The position numbers and the translations under genes were made by a program. From the NCBI GenBank assembly GCA_907165065.1, contig OU015524.1:35469295-35533294 (forward strand): DNA of 64,000 nt. The letters are read 5' to 3'. Below, one piece after another: positions 10,082 to 23,636 of this stretch (within the stretch, counting starts at the first letter, position 1; each line of letters starts with the position of its first letter). Source of the stretch: Caprimulgus europaeus (lineage: Eukaryota > Chordata > Aves > Caprimulgiformes > Caprimulgidae). The notes beneath the pieces are model-generated. The model was not told the DNA's origin and did no database searches. It saw only the letters and a program-made list of their open reading frames with translations.

Positions 10082-13000
10082 CTGTGGGAAAATTGAAAAT
10101 AATCAGATACTGAAACTTGTATTAATATTCTTCTTCCTTCGGAAGTCTTTTTTTTTTTAAAATATGTGTAGAACTGTTATGAGTTAACATTCCAGTCAAC
10201 ACTTTTTCCCCTACTGACAACATTTGATTTATAACCTTTTAAAATACTGCTGAGAACACAACAGAAAAAACCAATTACGTTTATATATCATTCTCAAGTA
10301 CTCTGAATTAAAAAAAATACACTTTGACTGGCTTATCAGTCTCTCTTTTTTGACTAGATGATTGTTTGTGCAGTCCAATACAACTCACAAGAACACTCAC
10401 ACAGATAAGTTTTAAGCAATGTAGTATATTTTATACAGAATGGAACAGTGCTGAACACATTTAATACAGTTTTTGTTAGTATTTGGTAGTGCCTGAAGGT
10501 TCACTGTGCTGGAACAAGCACAACGCAAAAATATCTTTCACCTAAAGAGCTTACCATCTTAACAGCGAGAACATGCTTCAGGAAGCACATAACATGTGTA
10601 ATGTGGGGCAAAAAGGACTCCATCCATGGGAACACAACTTTGTAATAATTAACAACTGCTTTGATAAAAGTTTGCTGTTACGAGGCTACTTGCATCAATG
10701 TCCCTTTCAGGTCTCCCTGAATTATTCTCCCATGCCCCAAGCATTGCGCCTCAGGCCTTTATCACATTTGGGTTTGTAACTATAATTCACTTACTCTCAG
10801 AATAGGACCTGTTTGACAATCATCTGGATACCATCTGTAACTAAATCAGCCAAACTAGGATTTTATTTCAGGAGACAGTAACAATGTAACTTGCACCGAG
10901 ATTAAAAATCTTAAAAATAATACCCCCCAACCCCCACCTATAATTGTCTCTGTCAAACTGTCACATCTCCTCTTTCAGAAAAATAGAGACAGCACATTGA
11001 AACAGACCTACTTTAAAATGCTTACACACGTTACTTCTATATAAGACTTTCTCTCTCTATCCCTAAACTGGGAAAAAAATGCCTACCTTGCTGGGCAAAC
11101 AAGCTTCAAGTGGAAGTCAGATATTCTAGCTAGCTCCTTGGAAATTGGGCATTAGTGATAATTTTATCTTAAATACATAATATTTATTATCTATCCTCTC
11201 AGTTCATATAAAACCTTGACCATTTTATTTTACCTCATTATATGTTGCTGCCTGATTCAACACAATCAATGAGGGTAAGAAGTTGAATATATAAAATATA
11301 ACAGATGTGCTGGAGTTTGCTTTCGGAAACTTACAGAAAGAATCTTTCACATTCCTACCTTCTTCTTAATTTTTCTCCACAAGTTTGGCTACCTGTCCCA
11401 CTTCACAGGACCGCACAACTTAAGCTCACAGTACAGCAGACTCTAGTAGTTGCCATGTCAGCTGTGTTTTTTTCCAAATATTCAGCACTGAACTTATCCC
11501 TCACCTCTTCCAATGCTATACCTAATCTAGTATCTTGACACCACCTGGATCAACTTCACCTCTATGCACTTAGCCACACATGACAAAGAGTGATAATTTA
11601 TATCCTAGAACTTTGGATGAAATCTGATGAAAACCACATGAATTACAAAGGATCAGCTCTGCCTCAAAGGAATTTTCAAGTGAAATTCCCAGACTACATG
11701 ACTTTCTGACCTCAGAGGGAGTGTACTATTTAAAAAGGAGAATGGTGTATGAAAAGAGCACAAAAAACCTGCTGAAATATTCTCCTACAGCAGTCTACAT
11801 TTTGACCCATCCAATCTTTGAGCAGGAAGATGTTCTACATAAGCACAAGAGTATCTTATTTGAGGACTGTACTAATACAGAATATTTAGTAGGCTAGACT
11901 TGTTTAGACAGTTTCTTCAGCTCCTTAGTCTGATCAGATTCTTCCTTTTGCCTTGAAATCCCAAAATATGATTGAAGGCATCTGCAGACTAACAACTGAT
12001 CCTAAAAGGAAGATCGTCATTGTGTCAACACCATTATCTTTTGTGACTATGGCAAGGAATGAACTTAACAGCTAGCAAACTAAATATATTATTGAAACAT
12101 CTCTAAATAGAAATATATGGATGCTGTTTGTTCTAAAGTTGTTGGGAGGAAAGAACATACAGCGAACCCTCAACTTTCAAAAATCAGGCACGACAAGGGA
12201 CATAACAGAAGAGAAGACTATGAAACACCTAGAAGTTAATACAAAACAAATACAGGAACACTCAAGAACCCACTACTGGATTACCTGTTGGCAACCTGAG
12301 TTGTCAGATGAGTCCTCAAATGCTAAACCATGGAACAACTCTACTTGTTTTGATGAAGCACTAACTTGACAAGTAAGAAGAAGAGACACTATGCCTTACT
12401 CTGAATATAGGAAAAACCTCAATATTCGGGTTCATTTAAAAATGAAAATCCTCTACACAATTACACAAATATACAAACTACACACAAGAAGAATAGATAG
12501 ATTTTGGAGAAAGAGGAAAAAACAGGAGAAACTAACAGACAGAAGAAAGATAATAACAAAAATTAAAAATTAAGATACATATTTTTAAGAAGGACTGTAC
12601 TTTTATTCTAAACTGACTTTTGCTTTTTATCATTTAATATGTTACTCGTTGGTGTTGACATTGGTACATATAGTAAGAATACTTGCTCAGTTTTTTCACT
12701 GTAATAGCCAGACATTTTTAAACAACTTTCTCCTTTTACAAATTCTAAATATCCATTTTTAGTTATTTCCCCTATACTATTGGGAAAAAAAATGGAAGAT
12801 GTCTCCCAGGGGATATACATGACATGCCACATTTTCTTGTCACTTTCTGGACTATATATCCATGTAGAGTTAGCAGAAATGCTTTGCTTAGTGAAGACAG
12901 CATTTAAATTTTAACAGTGAAAAAGACAACTTATGTTAAATAATATTAATATGACTTTGATTTTATAGTTCTTATTTTCAAGGAAAGACCAAGTGTCTTG

Positions 13001-13476
13001 CTCGTTAACCATTAAAATACATGGCTGTTTGTTCATATGTCATCATTATGAAAAATCTGGCACTTTTCCTTCCTATCTAGAAGGATAACTGTCATTCTAC
13101 ATGTATTTAAGCTTTAACATAAGTGAATTTACACTTTCAATGTTTAACATTATTAATGATGCATTTATTAGATGATTATTTTACTCATTGCTTGGATCAA
13201 GCTTCATTTTAAGAATGTTAAAAACCTATATATATGTACATTTTATTATTTGAATACTGAAATTATATAGCAAAATCCTGCAGACATAGACAGATAAGAA
13301 GAAAAATATCCACTTATGAAACCAGCTTTCTAACTTGAATTTGAATAATTTTATTTACAATGCTAGCATTATCTTTACTACTCAAATGAACCATATCTTC
13401 TACGTTTATAGAACTCTATCTCTATGTTGTAGAAGGAAAAAAAAATTCTCAAGCAGTTTTTCAACTTTGAATAACT

Positions 13477-13520
<44 letters not shown>
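13477..13520. repeat. (TA)14(CA)8 compound microsatellite
   Basis: Uninterrupted TA dinucleotides at 13477-13504, followed directly by CA dinucleotides to 13520. Likely polymorphic. Confidence 0.97.
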
Positions 13521-14477
13521 TTTACAGTGAAATGAAGAAAAAAAATTCTGTTCTGTACAAGGGGGTACAAAATCTGGCTTTACATTTAACCAAATTATAG
13601 TTACAGGTTACAGACTTCAATTAGCTGAGTGATCTTGAATACCTAGTAGCAAAACCGTGGCATTTTGATTTTATAATGGAATTTTTTTTTAACATAGCTT
13701 ATATTTTTTATACAGATAAAGTGTAATTGTGAATTTTTAACTAAATTGAATTTAAATACAATCCAAATAGAAATTATGCAAAGTTTTAAAGATCTGAATT
13801 TTATTTCATGTCACTGCTGAGAACAACTGACATGGGAACATATTGGATACATTTGGTGATACTGTGAGAATTCTGTTTTAGATTCAGTAATAGTGAAAGT
13901 TTCATGGCATTATTTACTGAAATGGCTAATTTGCAGGTAGATGGGCTCTTCCTATAATTCATCAATACACAGTCATCTTTCTTTCCAAATTATTCATTTA
14001 TTCTGCAGGAAACTCACAGATGCTGTCATTACTGCCTCTGTATTAAATCTCTTCCTAGATGAACTGTTCTTGAATGTCCAGCATTTAAAAATATAACACC
14101 CTGTTCATCTGTTATTGCTATTTAATGTGGGCACTGCTACATTTAATTATTGGCTTATATGTACATAAATATCAATTAATGTTCCTTCTAGAGTTCCTGA
14201 TACAGATATTTCTCTTTCTAAATTTGTCCAATTTTTAAAGTTAACTTTATTGTGCATGTTCTGATATCTCAGTATAACTTAATTATAGTGTATTTTTAAT
14301 GCCTCTTTCCCAAGTCATGTCCTCACAATGAGCTTATAGAATTACTCTATGCCGAATTACACAAGCCTATCTAGGGATTCAAGAGAAACAAGCCACAAGT
14401 TGACTAAAAAAACCTTCACATTTTCAAAAGAAACATACATACATATAAGAATAGCATTTATTTAACAACTTTTGGGG

Positions 14478-14530
14478 AAAAAAAAAAGCCCACAAAAAAA
14501 CCTCCAAACAAAAAAACCCCAAACCCCTTC
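14478..14530. repeat. A/C-rich low-complexity tract
   Basis: A-runs alternating with C-runs on the plus strand (AAAAAACCTCCAAACAAAAA-like pieces). No unit repeat; similar to the tract at 24634-24715. Confidence 0.75.
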
Positions 14531-15127
14531 CAGATTTACTATCTATGTCATACTATTGCAGACTGTGGTAAAAGGCCACCTACCCAAAATGTTTCCTACC
14601 ACCTGCCAGCCTACCCAGCTGTGCAAATTGCACTGGAATCAACTTGTTCAGGCAGCTGGAAAACAAATCTGATTCAAGATTAATAGACTTTTTTTTATTT
14701 TTAGTTCTCTATTTCTTGTATATGGACATAAAAGAGCTTTCAGTTTTAAATTAGTATAGCAATAAGAATTAATTTGTTCCATTGTAAAAACTAGAGAAAA
14801 AAAGGTACTTTAAAGTTGTCTGAATAATCTTCTGAGCAGAAGTATAAATTGATGACATGCTTGTAGAGTAATTTTATCAAACGCCTTCATCTATACAGAG
14901 GAAATATTTTAAGGGGCTATGTAGCAGTACTATAAAATCATACATATGTAAATAAAGCTTTCTAAAGACCAAATAAACATTAATTTCAATTTCCAAGGAA
15001 AACAGAGTAATGAAGTTCCACTGGTAAAAAGCCTCTGCATTAGCAATACAGAAAAAAATGTTAAGCAAGGAGCTTTTCCACACAGCACCTTGCATGGCTC
15101 CACAGCAAACTCTCACAATAGGTGCTG

Positions 15128-15698
15128 TTATTTATGATTTATAAAGAACTGGTAAATAAAGCATTGATTTTGCAATAGTTGCTGCTTGATAATATGAATG
15201 ACTTGACCCATCTCAATGGTAACAAACTGGTGTAACCCCGCTGGCATGAAAGAAGCGTTGCCATTCTGCACTGACTCACAGCCTGATGCTTTGCTGTTAC
15301 TCTGTAGTATCATACATGCCAAATCCATGGAACTGGTCCTTGACACACTGGGCTCTTAGATTTGTTAATCTGTCTCCATGGAAGTTTGACAAGAAATGAA
15401 AGCTTTACTCTTACTTTGGATCTGTTGAGATGGCAGTAGAAGCCAAATGCCATCCCAGGGGCCCTGCTGGTGACTCTGCTCTCACAAGTTCATCCAGACG
15501 CACAGAAGCTTTGCCATAACCAGGGCCTTAACAGTGGTGCTGCAGTACCGTACAGATGAGACTGCTGTGTCTCAGCTCCTCTATATCACCTTCTAAGCAC
15601 ACAGCTTGATACATGCTGAGGTCAGCGACCACAGTCTCCTCCAGAGTCACCACAATGCTCCCAGCTTCAAACCCAGATGCTGTAACCAAACCGCTGCT
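15128..15698 (-). pseudogene. Candidate degraded coding segment (retroposed pseudogene?), unidentified
   Basis: About 570 bp, noticeably richer in GC than its surroundings over 15400-15700. On the minus strand one frame is open for about 56 codons (contains GFEAGSIVVTLEETVVADLS then MYQAVCLEGDIEEL) until TAA at 15530-15528. Another frame takes over (KALVMAKLLCVWMNL, EQSHQQGPWDGIWLLLPSQQ) with only a few stops, and continues through SVSRTSSMDLACMILQSNSK and NGNASFMPAGLHQFVTIEMG to TAA at 15130-15128. One frame shift plus about three stops over some 180 codons is what a decayed coding copy would look like. I do not recognise the protein, it is not LTBP1, and no poly(A) tail or target duplication is evident. 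A chance pattern in GC-richer DNA remains quite possible. Confidence 0.27.
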
Positions 15699-18600
15699 AA
15701 TCTATCCCACAATTTTCCCCACTAAGATAACTTAAAACAGGCTCTCTTAACAACAGTTGGTGTTTGAAACCTTCCCACAGATTTTTACAGGGCTAGTGGG
15801 TGTCAGGTCAACCTGCTGGCAGAAAATGTAATATGTTAATGACTCACTGCCACTGAATTTCCTGAGGGGGGAAAACAAAAGTTAAACCAACCATTTCCTA
15901 ACTGAATACTTGTCTGCTCATGTGAAGAGTGTGACTACAAATAATCTATATCTTTGTGACTTAAAAAACAAAAACAACAAAGAAACACCTCCAAAACAGA
16001 AGTGAAGGAGGAAGATAGGAAGAAGGTATTCATTTAAACAAGAAAACACATATTAACACTGAGCTTATCATAAACCATGAAAATTAGATAAAGTTTCACT
16101 AAGTCCAAAAACTTCATCTTTAAATAATTTTACATATATTAATTAGTAGACAGAAGATGGAAATGAATGGGTAAGTCTGATATCAAACTGAAAATTTACT
16201 TTACTCATGACTTTTTGTCCTTGCTCTCTAAGAACATTCACAAAGAAATTTTATTTGGATAAGGCAGTTTTCAAGGTTTCACATTACAAATACCGAGAAC
16301 CACAATTGTGTTTTGAAAGCACTTTACCAGAATTTTGTTCCAGAAATAGTTAACAGAATCAGATGAAGAACTCACCTCAGTTTTTACTCGTGACAACACA
16401 CCCACACACATTTGCAAGTGCATGCACTGAATATCACAATAATAAATTTAATTAAGTCTAAGTGCAAGCAATAGTTAATACAACAACCTATTTCCTTCTA
16501 ATAACTGTGAACTAGGGAAGGACTGGACAATCCAGAAGAAATAAAAACACAGAACTTCTGAAAAACAATTTAAGCCTTATTTGCTACTTTTCTTCTAAAC
16601 AGTTCTTCCTTGCTTAAATATCCAAAACTCCAGTGTCTTTTCAACTTCTCAAATTATATTATGAGGGCTGGGCTCTTTTATTCAAGCATTGATTTACTTG
16701 TTCAGCTCGCTTAAATGCATTGCACACTGGGGAATTGTCATGACTGAAAAGAAATATAGGAATCAAAACTTTAAAAGGAGAAAAATTAGATATAGGATCA
16801 AATTCTGTTCTAAGGTACTTAAGTTTAAGTGACAAAGCATTTATACACCTAATGGAAGGCTTTTATCTGGCTAATGTATAGGTATTTGTGTACAGAAGAG
16901 TACAATGTAGTAGAATTTCTTTCTCCGCTGTGTGACAATGCATGGAAGAACTCTGTGCTGGAGGGAAGGACATGCTGCAGAAAGCATTTTCTTCCAATGT
17001 TCTGCTTGCATTCCCCAATTCTGCAATGGCTTTTAAAGTAGATTACAACTGTCTTTGGGGCTGCATTAGCTGCTGCTCAGTACTACTTTGCTTCTCTACT
17101 GGAAACCTACATGCAATGTTCTCCTACCTTTCCTTGAGCAATGGCATGCCTAATTCAATCACATTCAGGAAGTGAATCATTTTAGCTTTATTCCAGGATT
17201 AATGACACCATAACGTAGCCTGAGTATCCTTTCTCCAAGGATAACAAACCATGCCAAGTGTAAACATATCCAAACCTTGGAGAAATTCCTGTGCCTACTT
17301 ATAATGAGATCTGTACCTATCACTTACTGATGAAAGAATATGCTTTGCTTGGTTACTGTAAAATTTGCTGACTGATTTATTGGGTGCATCATAAAGCTAC
17401 TGTAACCTCCTTTAATTTGCCCATTTACTGAAATACTTTACTAGATTCCTTAGCAAGCAAATATGAAAATGCTTCACAGCCTACTGGTCTCCTACACTTT
17501 AACAGGTCAACACAATTTGAAGAGCTTGATGCCTGCTACAGCCAAGGGAAATGGTGCAGAAGGACTAGTTGATCAGCTGAGAGCTGTTCTGCTATAGACC
17601 AACCTAAAAAGCTGACGGTTGGAATACCAGCTCTTCAGTGTTTCCCTTTGGCAGCCTCCAGCTGGGAGAGTATTTAGGAACAGGAGTTGACTGTGTTTTG
17701 GCTGTGTTAACTATTATAACAGCTCTTCAGACCACCCAGACCCAGCTGGCCTAATGGAGAATCACAGGAAACTAAACTAAGGTGGTGTAAAGCTGTCTTC
17801 TCTGCCTTCAGCCTTGTAGCTCATTTGGACACACGGAGCAAGTCCGCTCTCTATCCTTTTCAGATAGCGAGTGAGGCCCATATTTGGTCACAGACATACT
17901 GGAATTTGAAACATTCCTATAAAATGAAATTCATTCTTTCATCTCCATGCTTAACGCATTAAATTTATTATGCTCATCGAAATCATCACAGCTTGGAGCA
18001 TTTAACCACATTTAAACATTTAACTTAAAAACAAAATTCTAGAACTGAACATATACATTTATTAACGTGTTCTGGTCAAAGCTGCGGTCTTCTGACAGCA
18101 TGTTATTTAAATCTATCTGATCATTTTAAAGAAAATATTTTTGCTCAAGAAAAGCAGTCTGTGAGTTCAAAAAAGTCAGGGGTCACTACAAGAATTTTGA
18201 ATAATGCAAATGAAAACAAAAATAGTCTTTATTTTTTTTTAAAGTAATCATTGCTACCATTCATGTAAAGAATGCAGTCAAATTTCTTTTCATGAGCATT
18301 GATAACTTTGAAGTGATACTGTCAACTATGAAAATTGTATCACGCTGTGGTTTTTTTACTATATTATTTTGAAGTAACTGAAAGACATTTAAAATTTTCA
18401 TAAACAAGACTGGAGAACACTAAGAAGGGATTTAGTATTAATAATCCCTCTTTTGAAACAATAGATCTCACTTGTACAGAATGAATTTCCTATTTTACAT
18501 ATTTGGTAGGCGATTTTTGATTGCATGAATAAATCTGTCTCAAAAGACAATGAAAAATTCAGATTTTCAAATTCATATTACATGCATAAACAGAAGAAAA

Positions 18601-21600
18601 CAACTTATAATTTCACAGTTTTTAAGACAACACATGACACAGGTGACAAGGCATAAAAACTAAATATGCAACAGCCTCCAGTTAGGACAGTCATAATAAC
18701 CAAAAGGTTCTTATGAAAATTGGACCAAGAAAGGGAATTTGTAGAAGCAGAAAGCCTGATCACCACAGCCCTGGTAGCTGTACTGAAATATTCAGAATAT
18801 ACTTGTGGATAGAAAGTACTGCAATCCCCCCTCATCCCTTCTGTCCCAACTGTCTGGTGCTGGGTGACACAAGCAATCTCAACATCAGCAGACCACAGCT
18901 GGTTCCAGGTTTATGCACCGTGGAAAGGTAAATTTCTGAAGGAGGACTTCTGCACTTCGTTCTGAAATCAGATTTCCACGCTTTTCAAAACCTGACTTTG
19001 TTTAAATGACTAAGTAACAAAACTGAATGGAAAATGTTTATCTCCTTTTGATGCAAAGCAAGCATCTTGTCTTCCAATAAGAACCACACACACTGAAGAC
19101 CCTGCTGCATTTAAGCAGAGCAAGCCTTCTAGATCAATTATATACTAATTAGATTTTGTGAAAGTCCTGGGCAACTTCTTAATTAGAAATGACCTAGTGG
19201 TCAGGGATTAAATGTTATTTAGTAATATCTGCCTTGACAGTTGTTTTCATGCAGTAAGCGCTTTAATATGCACAATATCTCACGTTGCAAATTAAGACTG
19301 GAATATATAATTTGTGTCTCATTTGTGAAAATTTTATTCATTCTGGTAGGCATACACTAGGCTTCACCGGGAGTGCCATCTGACTGAATGATCTCCAAAT
19401 TGGCTCAATATACAGGCATCATTTTTAATTCTCTTTATGAAAACCAATTACAACTGTACCTACTACAACCACTGACAATACTGTTCCAACTGTTCCTGCT
19501 ATAGCTATATCGTTAACCACTATTAATATCCTCAGTTCTAAGAAAAATATAATATCTAGATTTTACTGCCTCCATTATAGTTGATTGTTTCAATAATAAC
19601 CTGATTAGTGAGAACAGCAAGGGGTAAATGAAACAAACATCAAGGTTTAGTTGCTAATGAAACTATTGCAATATACATTTTTTAAAATTACAGAAAAAAC
19701 AGTTGCTTATTCTAAGAAATAACCCGCCGATTTCTGTGAGCTAACAGAGCAGCAGCAGGAGAAATCAAACCAACTCGTTTTGTGCTTCTGCGTGGAATTT
19801 ACTGGAATGCAAGTTTGCAGAGCCACACTTTTCAAACACATAATCAATGTCCAAACAGCAACCCAGCCCAGTTTCTGGAGATATATTTATTTCTCAGTAT
19901 GATCGTCAAAAAAGAACTTCTTTGAAAGAAGGTTGTTAAGTTAGTAGCTAAGTAACACTAAATAGCATTTCTTACAAAGCAAAGCTCTTTTATTACTTAA
20001 CAGTAATAAAATATATACACAATATGCAGAGAAAACAAATTTATTACTGCATTTTAGGCATGAACGTAGGAGGGCAGAATATACTTTCAAAATTTATTTT
20101 AAATCATGATGAAGCCAAGGGAAAAAATCTTGAAGTTCCCAGAGCACATGATTACAGAATTTGATCCATCAACATGCAAGTACTAGTTTCTGCAAGCTCA
20201 TATACATTTAATTTTAAGCATATGGGGACTTTTCAAGAACTTCTATGCACAACTTTCTACTTCATTTAAAAACAACAAGTTTTCAGGTATTTTTCCAGTT
20301 TGAGATAAGATTTTTAAAGTGCTCTATTGGCAATGTGTTAGTTTCCTGAAAAAGGAATCCAAACTTTTCACCAGCTGTTTTTTTCATTCTATTTCAGTTT
20401 TCCAAGAAAACCATTAGCAGAAGAAGGAAACAGTAAGTATAATTCTAAACAGGGAACCAGAAATTAGTACTGCATGTGGATTCTGACAAAGTTGCAACTC
20501 TGATAAGCTGTATTTTGGCTTTAATGACAGCCTTAGGGCATCCATGTGTGTACATGTAATAAATCACCCAATTGAAAAGATAATTACTGAGGAGGGAAAA
20601 AGCTTTCTTGATAGCAATTACACTAAATTGTTCAAATTAGCATACCCACAGATGGTTCTTTGTTGTCCTACATACACATTAGAGAGAAAAATGGTTCATT
20701 ACATTAGTTCACTTACTTGAAAGGAAAAAAATCAGGATCTGGTTATTAATCACACTAATATTACATAGGCTTTGTAAACTAAGGAGGCTTTTGACTGGAA
20801 AAACAATGTAGAACAAAAAGTTAATTAGGCTTTTAGGCCTGAGTTTTCAAAGGCAGTGAAAGCTGGACAATATCTAGGTGAAAACAGCAATCTCTCTTAG
20901 CTGCAGGCAGGGACTCAGAATTATATCCCCATTACTCTTTGGTCTGGCAATGCTGTCTCTTTCCAAGCATGGACACAGCATGCACACCCTTTCAGCAAAG
21001 AATAATCTAATTAAAATGTATACTTGCATATGGACATGCTGTGCCACTCCTTTCCAGTGTAATTGTAAGGTTTATTACCAGAATACAAATACTCCCCTGC
21101 CAGCAGCTTAAACAGCCTTCTCTTCACAGCTATTGCTGTTGCTTTGCTCCGTATCTGTGATAAGGACAGCTGTTTCTTCACTAGCCCTCTCCCCTTCCCT
21201 TCCAGAAAAGCAAGCCTGCTTCAGATAAATACAAACAGGATGCTTGTGCCTGACCCATTGAGAAGCACATGCTAATGATCATTTCAGGACTGAAATGCAC
21301 CCTGTCAGCAGCTTTCACATACAAAGCTAGCTTTTCTGATGACTGCCCAAACAGAGGTCAAAATCCTGACCCTCTAAAAGAAAAGTGTAATCTTATTACT
21401 TATTTCAATAGGACTAAATTTCATCCTGGCTTTGATTCACATGTATTCCTTCTCCCAGTGCCCTTATTTGTATCTCCTTTTTGGAGTGTGTTGGTGAGTA
21501 AGTTACAGAGAAGCCACCCGAACCTCAGTAAAGCAGTAAGGCAAACCTGTAGCAGTCACCACCTCTGTCCTCTTCAGAAAGTTAAGAGATTGTCCCCATC

Positions 21601-22901
21601 CTTACTCCATCAACAGTCGACTTCCCGGTGGGATAATCTGACTCCCATTGTCTGATTAAACTCGAGGTTATAAATTTCCATGTATCAACTACAAGTTATA
21701 TTTAGAGTTTACAGCTCTTTCTTCTAGGATAATTATAGCAGAAATAAGACAAAGTATTTAAAGCCTCATATTTCTTGCAGTATTAGTTATGTTGCAGAAA
21801 AATGTGTCAGCTATCAAAACCCAGCACAAAAAACAATGACTAGTCTACCAGGTATGGATCTATTTCTGCACGCTACCAAGCAAGACTCAGCTCCCTCTTA
21901 TACTCCTACCCAAAGACATATGTTCTCCTTCTCTAGCAGCCTGTCACTGCTCAGTGAAACAACTTCCTGGCCTACTTCTGACAAGCTTCACAAGCACCAG
22001 ACTATTTTTTAAATGTCCGTAGCCCCTGATTAAGGATCTTAGTTTCCATGAAATAAAGTTTGTCAATACCTACGTACAATCCCTTGAAACAAACTGAATG
22101 TCCTACTTGCCTTTAAATGCCTGCTTGGTTGCTGCTATCTAGGAAACCATTTTGTACACAGTGGGGCTTGTGCACAACCACTGGATATATCAAAAGCTCC
22201 TGTCTCTCCTGGACCATTTTCAGAGAGATGTATGATGGTACCAACACATCATGGCATCTTCCAGACACTTTTGTGCTCAAAGTTAGAAATCCCCTCTTTT
22301 GCAGACTCTGAAAAACTCATAACTAATATACAGAATAAGATTATCTCTTTTGAAATATCTGGAAACATCTTGCTGAAACATATGCACCACCTATGTGTTT
22401 AATTTAAGGTGTAAAAAGGTGGCCCATCTATGTCTTACACTCATCTTCCTCACCTTTTCACTCCACAGTTCTCATCAGCAAGTTGCCATCAACATCTCTG
22501 CATCCCTTTTATTTATTAAGAGGGCTCTACAGTCTTTCATTGCAGATAAGGGAACAAGCTCTTGAGATGCAATTTGCAGCTCTCCTCCATTAAGTTTTTT
22601 ACTGTTTTGACCCAATCTAATTTTCTCTCAAAGTCCTACAAATGCCTCTACCTCGCAAGCTGGTAAACCCCTAGGCAGAGCACGGAGCACCAGATAGGCT
22701 CAAGTGCCTATACTTTCAGATAACAGCTCACATCCCCCTCAGCAGTGGAAGCAGTGGGATGTTCGTGTTTAGTGCTCTACAAACTGTATTTTTTTGGTTG
22801 GTAAAATAATTTCTTCATGTGTCTGGCTGCTGCAAGTTCCTTCATTGACATGCTAACTGAAAGTTTTCAAATAAATAAAATTAACTTTATCTCCAAAGTG
22901 C

Positions 22902-22972
22902 CTATATCTATATCTATATCTATATCTATATCTATATCTATATCTATATCTATATCTATATCTATATCTATC
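22902..22972. repeat. (CTATAT)n hexanucleotide microsatellite
   Basis: 71 bp, nearly twelve perfect copies of the hexamer CTATAT (equivalently ATATCT), without interruptions. Likely length-polymorphic. Confidence 0.97.
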
Positions 22973-23564
22973 CTTTAATGTCAATTACTCTTTCATTTTC
23001 TCCTTCTCTCCAACACCACTACTCTTTGTTAGGACCTTTTTTACCCTTGCACTGTCAACAATGACTAACAAACCTGACCACAGGTCAGTGTCAGTTTCAC
23101 TTGAACTCATTCTTCCCAAATCTCTCTCCAGAGCACCAGTGCAGGATTGGTCACATTTTCTCAGACCTCTTTTCTCTCATTTACTTGAGCTCTGCCAAAC
23201 AAGTCGGACAAGCCATTAAGCTTAAGAAAAAAATCCTACATCCTCATCTGGCATCTCTGTTCAATACTCCAGGATACACAGAAAGAACGAGCATATGCCT
23301 GTGGTCATCTGTTCAGCTTTGTCAGGTACAGACACTGTAGGCCAGGAGAATCTAAATGACTCAAATCTTTCTGTGGAGCTGCATGATCATGCAGATCCCA
23401 CAACTCTGTATGTTTTGATAAATTCTATGCTTACAGCCAGGAGATATAGAGCATAATCTTGGAGTAACACAATTTATCAAAGAATAAGCTTATTCTTATC
23501 AAAGAACCTGTGACATAAAACTGGTACTCAAAATAAACACAATCAATTGTAGGCACTATCATAC

Positions 23565-23636
23565 CTTGACAAAATGTAGCATTGATCCTCTTGTAGCCTT
23601 GTGGGCATTCCATCATGGGACTGTATCCATGGTAAG
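23565..23636 (-). CDS. LTBP1: LTBP1 exon (local exon 4): end of the hybrid domain
   Basis: Coding exon of 72 nt (24 codons, phase 1-1). The acceptor is TCTTCAG and the donor AAG|GTATGA. CT completes the split Ser codon, then the frame reads YHGYSPMMECPQGYKRINAT and FCQ. It provides cysteines 7 and 8 of the hybrid domain; INAT contains an N-glycosylation sequon. The leftover G joins AT of the next exon to give DINEC, the start of the calcium-binding EGF. An apparent 61-codon ORF that starts at the internal Met and runs to 23431 is this exon read through into intron. Confidence 0.95.

Larger units (their letters stand above)
10082..23564 (-). other. LTBP1: LTBP1 intron 4-5
   Basis: 13.5-kb intron with GTATGA donor and CCCACAG acceptor. 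It contains a (TA)n(CA)n microsatellite (13477-13520), an A/C-rich tract (14478-14530), a coding-like degraded segment (about 15128-15698) and a hexanucleotide microsatellite (22902-22972). Many short ORFs occur, including one of 128 codons at 21269-21655, none with recognisable domains. Confidence 0.85.

Noticed and set aside
12121..12573. Two consecutive plus-strand ORFs (82 and 60 codons) as a possible split gene
   Set aside because: Lys/Ile-rich translation of A-rich DNA, different content, and no splice or domain evidence.
21269..21655. 128-codon plus-strand ORF
   Set aside because: No recognisable motif, inside an intron and antisense to LTBP1; its length is within chance for a 64-kb window.
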